From: JBGQMW01 sp963769845
Lineage (GTDB): Archaea > Thermoproteota > Bathyarchaeia > Bathyarchaeales > Bathycorpusculaceae
NCBI GenBank assembly: GCA_963769845.1
Contig: CAVYNL010000020.1
Location: 13,574-77,573 of the forward strand
DNA: 64,000 nucleotides
Reading direction: 5' to 3'
The position numbers were made by a program, and so were the translations under genes. Positions 18,197 through 27,514 of this stretch are shown piece after piece. Within the stretch, counting starts at the first letter, position 1, and each line of letters opens with the position of its first letter. The notes beneath the pieces are model-generated. The model made no database searches, was not told the origin of the DNA, and worked only from the letters and a program-made list of their open reading frames with translations.

Positions 18197-18794
18197 TTAA
18201 GATACGTATCCCCAGGCAATTCCGTCTAAGCCGAGTCCTAGGTTTCCGAGCCCTGCGATCAGTGTGCGTTCGCCGTATTGGTTTACGAAGACTTCTTGTC
18301 TCGCGCTTATGCCGTAGTGTGTGGCAAAGACTACTGTGACCACGCTGTTCGTCAATATGTCGGGCGCTGAAGTTGGCAGCTGGATATTTATCAGTGCTTG
18401 TTCTCCCGGTTTTATCGTGCGGTGCGTAGAAAGGTCGAATGTCTCGTTTGTTCCTGTGGCGTTGATCCTGAGTACTGTGTAGTTTTCTATCGTGTATGTT
18501 TTCCAGTCGGTGTTGTTGTATGTGAGTATTGCAGTGTTCCATGCGAATGTATCGTTTCGCAGGAAGATCTCTTTTGCGCCTGTGTTTAATACGGTAAAAT
18601 TCACTGTCGCGATTCTCTATGTCTGTTATGCTGAGTCGGAGCTGTACGCTGAGCCTGAGTCTGTCGTCAGTCGATGAGTTTACTTGTAGGCCCACTTCGT
18701 TCATTGTGCGGAGCATTGCTGTTGAGACGGCTCCGATGAAGACTATCCAGCCTATCAAGACTACTGCTGACGCGATTGATATAGACAGTCCCAT
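18197..18794 (-). CDS. arlF: Archaellum stator-like protein FlaF/ArlF (frameshifted near 18605)
   Basis: The N-terminus MGLSISIASAVVLIGWIVF is a single transmembrane helix of FlaF type, followed by a beta-sandwich domain. ATG 18794 is preceded by GGTGA at five bases. The first frame loses sense after DIENRDS. Shifting by one base near 18605 continues with NFTVLNTGAKEIFLRNDT and runs to GLDGIAWGYVS at 18197. The continuation is a typical FlaF/FlaG-like domain with many sequons, so I read the break as one inserted base. In Sulfolobus FlaF binds the S-layer outside the membrane and helps to hold the motor. Confidence 0.75.
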
Positions 18795-18806
18795 TCTGTT
18801 CACCTT

Positions 18807-19304
18807 CTATGGTGATGTAAATAGGTAGTTGCTGGAGACTCCTCTGTACGGGACGACCTTGGCTTCGTAGAGGTTTGCCGTCACTGATGTCGCGTTGTAG
18901 ACTAGTATCGTTGCAGCTTCTCCCATATCGATTACGTCGTCTCCGCTTGAATCAGTTATGTTGAACCGTCCACTTCCAGTGGTTGCGTTTGCATTGAAGG
19001 AGTACAGAGTAGCTTGACCGTAGGCACCGACATATACGCTGATGAGGTCAAAATCTGAAAGTGGAAGTGTTCCTGTGTTCTTGACGTATATCATGAACAG
19101 TGGGCTCGGGTCGCTTGTTATATTGACTGTGGCGTAGACTATGTCCAGCCGCGTGTCCATGTTTCTCTTGACGGTGTCAAGGTTCTGCATTATGTTGCTC
19201 TGTAAGGAAGTTCCAGCGTATATGGCATAGGCTGAGAATCCGCTTGCCAAGACTATTGATGCAATTACCATTATGGCTTCGGTGATTGTGAGGGAAAATC
19301 CCAC
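18807..19304 (-). CDS. arlG: Archaellum stator-like protein FlaG/ArlG
   Basis: The protein has 165 aa. It has an N-terminal helix (ITEAIMVIASIVLASGFSAY) and then an extracellular beta domain with paired strands (PLFMIYVKNTGTLPLSDFDLISVYVG). FlaG filaments capped by FlaF are thought to act as the archaellum stator in the pseudoperiplasm. GTG 19304 directly follows the preceding stop. The order C/D-G-F matches the Sulfolobus X-G-F-H-I-J arrangement more than the euryarchaeal one. FlaG and FlaF are hard to tell apart by eye, so the two names could be swapped. Confidence 0.72.
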   Translation of the reverse strand: MGFSLTITEAIMVIASIVLASGFSAYAIYAGTSLQSNIMQNLDTVKRNMDTRLDIVYATVNITSDPSPLFMIYVKNTGTLPLSDFDLISVYVGAYGQATLYSFNANATTGSGRFNITDSSGDDVIDMGEAATILVYNATSVTANLYEAKVVPYRGVSSNYLFTSP

Positions 19305-19607
19305 TTATGGTTCACCTGTTCTGTTCTTCTTCAGGACGCGCATTATCAGTTGGGTCAGGTCTTTGGGGTTAGTTTTTGCGCCAGTAGCGTCTGCTGCGCC
19401 GTACATGCTCAGTATGACCTCCTCCGGCGTGAGTTTTTGACCGCGTGCCTTGACTATGGCTCCAACCAGGTTTGAGACCTGCTGACTGTATCCTCTGGGT
19501 ATGAAGCTGGAGAATTCGCAGTAATCACAGAGTTTGCGTATACTTCCTTCGTCGAAGCCTAGGTCGAGCATCGTGTAGATCCAGTTTATCGTTTGTGAGA
19601 ACTCCAT
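19305..19607 (-). CDS. Short FlaD/E-like archaellum protein (paralogue of the next gene's C-terminus)
   Basis: Cytoplasmic helical protein of 100 aa. It aligns end to end with the last 100 residues of the upstream gene: shared LDLGFDEGSIRKLCDYCEFS, the PRGYS turn, KLTPEEVILSMYGAADATG and a basic RVLKKN tail. Its place in an archaellum operon and the Y-C-E-F...P-R-G-Y pattern suggest a divergent FlaD/E domain of the cytoplasmic ring that links the motor to chemotaxis. GGAGGATC just before ATG 19607 is a strong ribosome binding site. No coiled coil is present. The family link is tentative. Confidence 0.6.
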   Translation of the reverse strand: MEFSQTINWIYTMLDLGFDEGSIRKLCDYCEFSSFIPRGYSQQVSNLVGAIVKARGQKLTPEEVILSMYGAADATGAKTNPKDLTQLIMRVLKKNRTGEP

Positions 19608-20450
19608 TCAAGATCCTCCCGTTTTGTTCTTCTTGAGGACGCGCATTATCAAGGCTGTCAAGTCTTTCGGGCGGGTTCTTGTGCCAGTAGCGTCTGCTGC
19701 GCCGTACATGCTCAGTATGACCTCCTCCGGCGTCAGTTTCATGGAGCGGGCTTTGGCCACGACTCCGACAAGGTTTGCGACATGCTCGCTGTAACCCCTA
19801 GGCATGAGACTTGAGAATTCGCAGTACTCGCAGATCTTTCTTATGCCTTCCTCGTCAAAACCAAGGTCCAGCATAGTATAAACCCAATCCACGATTGATG
19901 TTCCGTCGGATAGGCTTCCGATTCCTTCCAGTAGGTTGTCGGATGCTTTGTTTGAGCTCGGGGGTTGCATTGTGTTTTCTGGTGCTGCCAGAGACATTGG
20001 CTTTTCAGGTTCAACTGGCAAAGGTGCTTCTTTTGTTTCGACCGTGCTTTCGACGGTGAATCCTGCTTTTTCCTCTTCGCAGATCGCCGGTGCTAAAGGC
20101 GTGGAAGCTGCTGACACTGTTATTTCTGTTTTTGTTTCTTCCTCTTTTTTGCCTTGGAGTTTCTTTTCTATGAGCGGCTTGGCTTGGACTACCTTGTTCA
20201 GGTCATCTTCATTAGTGATGAACTGCAACAGATTGAACGGGCTTTGTGCTTCGCTTATGAGGCTGCGGATATCCACGATCGTGTTTTTCAGGTCTTCAAC
20301 AGTGCTTTTTAGGGTCGTGAAGTTTTCAACATCAGTCTTGAGTTTCTTGACGTCCTTCTCTACCTCTTCGATTCTGGGGTCTACGCCCGTTGCAACTGGT
20401 GGTTTGGGACTTGTGGCAGGGTTTGTATTTTCAGCCAAGTTTTTCACCAT
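19608..20450 (-). CDS. FlaC/FlaD-like archaellum cytoplasmic protein
   Basis: The protein has 280 aa. The N-terminus (about 25-75) is a coiled coil (EVEKDVKKLKTDVENF, VEDLKNTIVDIRSLI) followed by SPFNLLQFI, like FlaC/FlaD. A Pro/Glu-rich linker of about 80 residues comes next, then a C-terminal 100-aa domain duplicated as the following gene. FlaC/D/E proteins form a cytoplasmic collar around FlaH-FlaI and receive the CheY signal through an adaptor. It is the first gene of the C/D-D/E-G-F unit and is preceded by a copy of the shared archaellum element. The duplicated C-terminal domain is unlike the textbook FlaE sequence, hence the moderate score. Confidence 0.65.
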   Translation of the reverse strand: MVKNLAENTNPATSPKPPVATGVDPRIEEVEKDVKKLKTDVENFTTLKSTVEDLKNTIVDIRSLISEAQSPFNLLQFITNEDDLNKVVQAKPLIEKKLQGKKEEETKTEITVSAASTPLAPAICEEEKAGFTVESTVETKEAPLPVEPEKPMSLAAPENTMQPPSSNKASDNLLEGIGSLSDGTSIVDWVYTMLDLGFDEEGIRKICEYCEFSSLMPRGYSEHVANLVGVVAKARSMKLTPEEVILSMYGAADATGTRTRPKDLTALIMRVLKKNKTGGS

Positions 20451-20507
20451 CTGTTATTTCAGGAAGTGTTCAGTTTGGTTTTTCTTCCAGACCTAACACT
20501 TCAAATC

Positions 20508-20586
20508 CAGATTCGCAGTTCACAAGCTTCGGTCCAAGATCTATTTGACCCTTCTGAACTGCAAATATGAATCAGTGATTCAGGTT
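20508..20586 (-). promoter_or_regulatory. Shared archaellum promoter/operator element, copy 2 (flaC/D operon)
   Basis: This second copy has the 18-bp block at 20508-20525 and the 40-bp block at 20547-20586, identical to the copy before flaH, with a different 21-base spacer. It contains the same 15-bp palindrome (20568-20582) and the GCAGTTCA/TGAACTGC arms (20515-20522 and 20555-20562). It ends 57 bases before the first codon of the operon. Confidence 0.7.
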
Positions 20587-20820
20587 GTTCAATGGCCAAG
20601 TTGGCAAGGTCGGCTGCGTTGTCGTCTCTTGCAGAGCCTGTTTGACCGTGTTCCATTATTATGATCCATTGCAGTGTGTTGTGGGGATTCAGTTTCCAAG
20701 ATACTATTGTTGGTGCTTATGTATGATCTGGACCTTGTTTTCATAAGTCTCATAGTCCACGATTGTGTAATTGTGTCTTTGAAAGGTCTTGATCAGGTCT
20801 TCGTTTGGTAGGTGAGAGTT

Positions 20821-21209
20821 ATGGCGTCAGCAAGTAGAGTTGCCTTTATCGTCCTCGGCATAGCTGTGGTTGGTTGGGCAACTATTACTATGTTGTTCCC
20901 CGTCTGACAAATCCGCCAGTTGCGCATGTGCTGATACACGAAAATGTGTATCTTACCACCGAGACTTATGAGAAACAGTTTTCGCTTCAGCTTCTGAAGG
21001 GTGAGAGAATAAGCATTGAAATTTCCGGGAACGGAAAAATCTTTGACATGTGGTTTGCTAGGGAGAGCCCTTCTCAAACCCTCGTGGAGCAGCTGGACAT
21101 CCCCTTGTACAATAGTCAATTAACCATTCCGGCTGATGGAACCTATCTTCTGCGTGTCAGCACGTATGTTGGCGAGGTACAAGTGACGGTTCTCGTCACA
21201 AAATTGTAG
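20821..21209 (+). CDS. Small membrane-anchored beta-domain protein (frameshifted near 20873)
   Basis: ATG 20821 has GGTGA at 20811-20815 and opens with a transmembrane helix (RVAFIVLGIAVVGWAT), but the frame stops at 20908. From TTG 20874 another frame continues with NYYYVVPRLTNPPVAHVLIHE and runs to 21209 with the strands FSLQLLKGERISIEISG and ADGTYLLRVSTYVGEVQVTVLV. One missing base near 20870 would join helix and domain into a protein of about 128 aa. The beta domain resembles pre-peptidase C-terminal-type modules, like those in the large surface protein downstream. Function is unknown. Confidence 0.55.
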
Positions 21210-21646
21210 TTCGTCGTGTAGTCGGAAAAGGATTCTCGATATTGAGTTGAGATTCATAAATCTCTTTTATTCAAGAGGCTAACAAAGGAAAAGTCAAAAG
21301 CTGATGTCGCAGGTGAGCGAAATGTCGTCTGAAGTTGTTGTTCCCAGTTTCTCCAGAGCCTAAGAAGAACTTCATGCCTGTCAAGTGCTTGTTGTGGCGC
21401 ATGTGTCCCATTGTTTCGTTGCGAGAGAAGGATTGTGTCAACAAGGGTACCCCTTCATGCAAGGAATTCATCAGGTACGTGAGAGACTCGAACGGAGCGT
21501 ACTCAGGGGACCTTCGCTGAGTCAGGCATGGGGCTGTATGGATGCAGGCCGAAAGCGGTTCTTTCCTTTTTCCATTTGCAGGTCTGTCTGTCATGAACCT
21601 GAATGGTATTTGAACATTCAAAAAACGATACTGATAGAATTTGTTG

Positions 21647-21707
21647 GCACGAGAGGTGTGGAGGTGAAAATGAAATTGCGATTGCTGATGGTTCGCACCT
21701 CTCGTGC
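21647..21707 (+). repeat. 12-bp perfect inverted repeat enclosing a ribosome binding site
   Basis: GCACGAGAGGTG at 21647-21658 and CACCTCTCGTGC at 21696-21707 are exact reverse complements with a 37-base loop. The loop contains GGAGGTGA (21660-21667) and ATG 21670. RNA folding would place the start codon in the loop of a long hairpin. Confidence 0.55.
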
Positions 21708-21780
21708 TGTTGCAAAGTTTTCCGTGGACTGCGTTCGTTGTTTGCTGTTCGGTCGTATCCAAAACTGTCTTTTGTATTAA
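21670..21780 (+). CDS. Possible 36-aa peptide behind a consensus ribosome binding site
   Basis: ATG 21670 follows a consensus GGAGG five bases upstream and opens a 36-residue frame (begins MKLRLLMVRTSRAV, ends RIQNCLLY) that stops at 21780, before an AT-rich promoter-like run. The product is basic with three Cys and matches nothing I know. Only the ribosome binding site and the surrounding hairpin argue for translation; it may equally be chance. Confidence 0.22.
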   Translation: MKLRLLMVRTSRAVAKFSVDCVRCLLFGRIQNCLLY

Positions 21781-21975
21781 TACTTAATAAATGTTCCCTT
21801 TGTAGTATACAACAAAAATACACAACAGCTGCTGCTCGAACAGTTTGAATCTCACGGTTTCTACGAAGGCCAAGTACAGATTGTGAAGTGGATTCTGAAT
21901 CCAGATTTGTTGTTCATAACTGGTATTAATAGTAACTCGCGAAGGTAGCTCCGTGACGCGTGAGAAGGCTTGCGT

Positions 21976-24900
21976 ATGAAGAATAAGTTGATAGTCGTAG
22001 GCATGGTTTTGTTAGTAGCCTCTATGTGTTTCAGAATGGACCTTGAAGTCAGTGCGCAAGGCGTTCCAGAATATCAAAGGTATGTTCACAATTATTCGAA
22101 CTGGACCTATGTCGAGAAGCCGATGTTTCCGGTCATGATCAACGCGTCCCAGATCCTTGTGGGCCAGAACTGGAGTGTCGTTTGCCCGTTAAGCGCGAAC
22201 CACACTTATCATGCATATCTCTACGGTGACTGGATCAACAACGGTTCAGAGCCTAAGACGGACTACGACATGTATGTTTATGGTCCGAACGGCACTCTTG
22301 AAGGGTATCACACAGAGTCTGCAGGACTGCCTGAGCACTTGGGCGACACAGTGGACTCTCCCTATTTCACGCCAAAGTTTTCGGGCAACTACACGTTCGT
22401 GATCGCCAACAATGCCGAAGACAGCAAGGGGGCTCAGCAAGCGACGTTCATGCTGATTGAGAATGCAGAATGCAACGTCTGGCATGAACAGTACATCCAG
22501 GGTCAGAATGGCAGTCTGTCCGTCTTGAACACTACGTGGGCCTACGACTTTGTCAGTGACAGCCCGCACGTAGAGGTAGTTGTGAAAGTCCCAGATTCTC
22601 TGGACATGTATGAGGCCAGACTTTTCTTGATGGCTGATCCCACGGTGAAGAATGAAACTCTGCTCAACAACGTACCACTGGCTTGGGACCAGGGGCTTTA
22701 CGGTAACCGAACTGGCACGTCGAACATCACAGGCGGCTACAACTTGGACAGTGAAGGCTACAGAGGTGCCACCTATGCTAGCTGCGAGTACTACGGTCAG
22801 GATATGCTCTTGAACTTCACATCGCCAAACAGTGGAAGAAGCCTGTACCATCTAGCACTGATAGGCGAACACGGTTCTGGAAACGTCCAATTCCTGATCA
22901 GAACAACGTTCGACGCAGGTTTACAGCCTTCAATCGTACCAGGCAGAGTGTACCTGGACAGCAATGCCACGGTATCCTATGCTTCAAAATCCACAGACTT
23001 GGTCAATGCGTCTCTACAGTATTCAATCGACAGCTGGGTGCACTCCATAACCGTGCCAATGACCATTTCCGCCAATAGAACTTGCAGCGGTGTAATTCCA
23101 AGGCAGGCCGCTGGTTCACTCGTACTGTACAGGGTTACGGCACTGGATTACTTGGACAACTTGCTCGCTGCAAATGGAAACTACACCGTCAGACAGCCTT
23201 CTGTCACCTATCTGGATAAGCCGATGCTTCCTGTGCAGTTTAACGATTCCCAGATCGAGATCGGCCGCGACTGGAGCATTGTCTGCCCATTGAAAGCGAA
23301 CAGTACATACCATGCATATCTTTACGGTGCGTGGGTGAACACTGGTTCAGATCCGAAGACGGACTATGATGTTTATGTTTATGGTCCGGATGGTGTTCTT
23401 GTGGGTTACCATACCGAGTCTGCTGGCGTGCCTGAGCACTTGGGTGATACTGTGGATTCTCCGTTCTTCACTGCAGGGTCTTCTGGCAACTATACCTTCA
23501 TCATAGCCAACAACGCCGGAGAGAGCAACGGCGCTGAGGCAGCCACTTTCATGATAATCGAAGACATGAGTTGCAACGCTTGGCATGAACAGTACGTCGA
23601 AGGCTTGAATGGGGCTGTGCCAGTTTTCAACACGACTTGGGCTTACGAGTTTGTTTCTGATAGCCAGCACGTTGAGGTGTGGCTGAAAGTCCCTGAAACT
23701 TTGGATATGTATGAGGCTAGATTGTTCTTGATGGCTGATTCCACATTGGCGAATGAAACGGTGTTGAACGGTGTGCCGTTGGCTTGGGAGCCTGGACTTT
23801 ATGGCAAAAGAGATGTCAGCATTGGCGGATACAACGTGAGAACTCAGGGTTATCGCGGTGTGGCATTTGCCAGTTGCGAGTATTACGGTGAAGATATGCT
23901 CGTGAACTATACTTCGTCGCATGCTGGACTGAGCTTGTATCATCTTGTGCTGATCGGTGAGAAAGGCAGCGGGATTGTCCAGTTTCTGATAAAGACTTCC
24001 TTCGGCGGGATTCTTCAGGCTTCAGTGATTCCGGGCAGAGTCTACTTGGACACGAATGCCACGATCGCTTATGTTTCGCAGTCAGCAGGCTTGATCAATG
24101 CAACTTTGCAGTATTCAATAGACCGTTGGGCCACGTCAACGGCCCTAACCATGCAGATCGTGGGCAACAATACCTGCACTGCAACGATTCCAGGTCAGGC
24201 TGCTGGGACCCTAGTCTGTTACAGAGTGACAGCTTGCGATTACTTGGAGAACGTACTTGTTGCCGCAGGAAACTATACTGTTAGGCAGCTTTCAGTCACC
24301 TATCTGGAGAAGCCTATGTTACCTGTGAAGTTCAATGATTCTCAGATCGAAATAGGATTAGACTGGAGTGTCGTTTGCCCGTTAAGCGCGAACCATACCT
24401 ATCACGTTTACTTGTACGGCGCCTGGGCCAACAGCGGTTCAGACCCGAAGACGGACTATGATGTTTATGTTTATGGTCCGGATGGTGTTCTTGTGGGTTA
24501 CCATACCGAGTCCGCTGGTTTGCTTCCGCATTTGGGTGATACTGTGGATTCTCCGTTCTTCACTGCAGGGTCTTCTGGCAACTACACCTTCATCATAGCC
24601 AACAACGCTGGCAGCAGCAAAGCAGCCGAGGCTGCCACTTTCATGATAATAGAGAACATAGAATGTGACGTCTGGCATGACCATTACATGGAAGGAACGG
24701 ACAGCGGAAGCCTGCCAGTTTACAACACGACTTGGGCCTACGAGTTTGTCACTGACAGCCAACATATTGAAGTTTTGGTCAAAGTCCCAGATACACTGGA
24801 CATGTACGAGGCCCGTTTGTACTTGATGGCAGACACAACAGTTACCAACGAAACGGTGTTGAACGGTGTGCCCTTAGCTTGGGAACTAGGGCTCTACGGC

Positions 24901-26905
24901 AACAGGGGTGGGTCAGGCGGGGTTTTGGGAGGCTACAATTTCAATAGCGAGGGCTATCGCGGCGTGGCTTATGCAAGCTGCGAGTACTATGGCGAAGACA
25001 TGCGTGTGAATTTCACGTCGCCACATATTGGGCGAACTTTGTACCATCTGGTGTTCATCGGCGAATACGGTGCGGGCATGATACGTTTTCAAGTGAAAAC
25101 CGTGTTTGATGCTGCCTTGGTGCCTTTGGTCTCGCCTGAAAAGGTGTACACCAACGACGCCGTCACGGTGACTTATGCTTCGCGGTCTACGGACCTACTC
25201 AACGCGACCTTGCAGTATTCAACGAATGCGTGGGTAAACACTACAACCGTCAACATGTCTCTCTTGGACAACAGGACTTGTTCGGCCACGATCCCAAGAC
25301 AGGCTGGTGACACCCTTGTGTTGTACCGCGTTGAAGCTCATGACTATTTCGAGAACGTCCTAATCGCGTACGGCAATTATACAGTCATTTCAAGCTTGAC
25401 GATTCTTAACAAACCAGTGTACCCTGTTTTTTTTGCTCAGTCTCAGATCGAGATCGGCCGCGATTGGAGTATTGTGTGTCCACTGAATGCTAACCATTCG
25501 TACCATGTATATTTGTATGGTGATTGGGTGAACAACGGTTCTGAGCCCCAGACGAACTATGACGTTTACGTTTATGACCCCTACTTCAATGCCGAAGGCA
25601 AGCATACAGCATCGGCCGGTCTGCTTGAGCATTTGGGCACTACTGTTGACTCTGCCTTCTTCAGTCCAAAGTACACTGGGAACTATACTTTCGTTATCAT
25701 GAACGATGCAGGCGGCAGTCATGGTGCGCAAGAGGCGACATTTATGATCATTGAGGACGTCCAGTGCAATGTCTGGCATGAAACCTATCTTGCGGGAAAG
25801 AGCGGCGATTTGCCCGTCTACAACACGACGTGGGCATACGAGTTTTACACTGATAGTCCGCACGTAGAAATGTACGTAAACGTCCCTGATACACTGACAG
25901 TGTACGAGGCCAGGCTGTATTTGATGGCAGACCCGACCGTGCAAAACGAAACAATTCTAAACGACGTGCCCCTTGCCTGGGAACCTGGACTTTACGGTAA
26001 CAGGACAGGCAAGAACAACATAATGGGAGGGTACAACCTGGAAAGCGAGGGATACAGAGGCGTAGCTTACGCCAGCTGTGAAAACTTCGGACAAAGCATG
26101 TTTCTAAACTTCACTTCGCCGAACAATGGAACGAGTCTGTATCAACTGGTGCTGATCGGCGGCAAGGGCAGCGGCACAGTAGAGTTTCTGGTCAAGACGG
26201 TGTTTGACGCGGCTCTGCAAGCGTCAACCGTTCCAGGCCTCAGAGTGTACCCTGGCGATATCGTTACACTTGCCTATACTTCAAATTCCACAGACCTTGT
26301 GAATGCGACTCTTCAGTATTCCATTACTGGATGGGTAAACATGACTTCCATCGATATGGCACTTGTTGACAACCGAACCTGCAGAGTTAATGTTCCTGGC
26401 CAAGCGGCTGGCACCACCGTGGTCTACGGCGTTGTCGCAACTGACATGCTCAGAGACGTCCTTGTCGCCAACGGAAGCTACAGCGTCAAGATGTCTTCAT
26501 CCTTGAACATATCATTGGTCCGTCAAGCCGTGACCTTGGGTGAAAACATTATTGTTACGGGCAACTTGACTCCTGCAAGCGGCGGCGAGCCTATCAGTCT
26601 CTACTTCGTGTCTGGGAACGAAAGTCAGACTGTCGTGGTCTACACGATTCAAGATGGGTCTTTCACGGCAAGCTATAAACCGGACGTTTCAGGAGAGTGG
26701 AGTGTTCAGGCAAGATTCTTTGAAAGCGATATCGATGTACGGTAACATTACCTCCGAGCTTCCAGTGCAGGTTAATGAGCCGTCGTTCTTCGCAGTGTAT
26801 TCTCTATACATCATCATCGGAGCTGGCGGGTCAGCTGCAGCGGCTGTCGTGGCCGTACTCTTCCTGCGAAAGTGGCGGGGAAGAGTCGTAGAAGAGGAGT
26901 GGTAA
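21976..26905 (+). CDS. Giant four-repeat secreted surface protein with C-terminal membrane anchor (frameshifted near 26735)
   Basis: The protein has about 1,640 aa. The signal peptide is KNKLIVVGMVLLVASMCF. Four tandem repeats of about 365 aa follow, starting near residues 45, 412, 776 and 1142. Each opens with (Y/I)L(D/E/N)KP(M/V)xPV, then SYHxYLYGxW, then DYDVYVYGP (a pre-peptidase C-terminal-like fold), a second domain with YEARLYLMAD, and an Ig-like region with LQYS. Dozens of N-x-S/T sequons are present. The frame stops at 26745, but one base later it continues through VNEPSFFAVYSLYIIIGAGG, a transmembrane helix and a basic tail to 26905. It could be an S-layer or adhesin-type protein. 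ATG 21976 is preferred over TTG 21970. Confidence 0.8.
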
Positions 26906-27514
26906 CCCAGTCTTTCCCATTTTTGATTCTCTACTATCGCTTCGGCAAACGTGAGCAGCGCGTGCGTTTGGTCAGTCCATAGGTTAGGTGCGTGCAGAAA
27001 GAATCTCAAGATTTCTCCTGTACTTTGTGAGCAGTCTTATCGGTTTAGCAGTCGAATTAGAGTGTGTGAAAAAAACAATACTTGGTCTTGTTTCTCGAAA
27101 GCTTTGCGGTATTATGACAAATCGCTGCCCACTTATTTGTAGCCGATTTTCTTTCAGAAACCAGAATAGCCTTTTCGCGTTTGGATGTCTTAATAAACTG
27201 ACGAAGCTGCGCGCCCGCGAAGCTGAGATGTTGGCACGACAATGTCGCTATTCTGGCGCGTTCTCAAGATTGTATCTTCCAAAGGGGTTGCCTAGGGTTT
27301 CTTGGTGTTCTCTACGTGGAAAGAATAGAGCAGTTGTGAATTCTTTATAGGTATTGAAAACCCGCAACCTTCGGGCTCCTGCATTCTTGAAAGGGCGGCT
27401 CCTTGTGAGAGGGAATACATACTCATGATTCATAATGAATAAATGATGTTTAGGCTTCATTTTTGTCTGGCAAGCAGACCGTCGGCTTGCGGTGACCGCT
27501 GAATTAATTAATCG
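26906..27514. other. Intergenic region before the histidine kinase
   Basis: No reading frame here looks like a gene. An alternating GC tract is at about 27208-27216. A TTCTTTATAGG sequence near 27340 may be a promoter for the kinase gene, which would leave a leader of about 150 bases. Confidence 0.4.

Larger units (their letters stand above)
21210..21975. other. Long intergenic region with a hairpin-enclosed mini-frame
   Basis: No standard gene is seen in about 760 bases before the large surface protein. The region contains a 12-bp inverted repeat (21647-21658 and 21696-21707) around a strong ribosome binding site. AT-rich promoter-like sequence lies near 21775-21795 (TATTAATACTTAATAAA). A second AT-rich patch is at 21924-21932. 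Confidence 0.5.

Noticed and set aside
22246..25944. Several long minus-strand frames inside the giant surface protein gene
   Set aside because: They recur at the same place in each repeat, as expected for antisense shadows of a repeated coding sequence.
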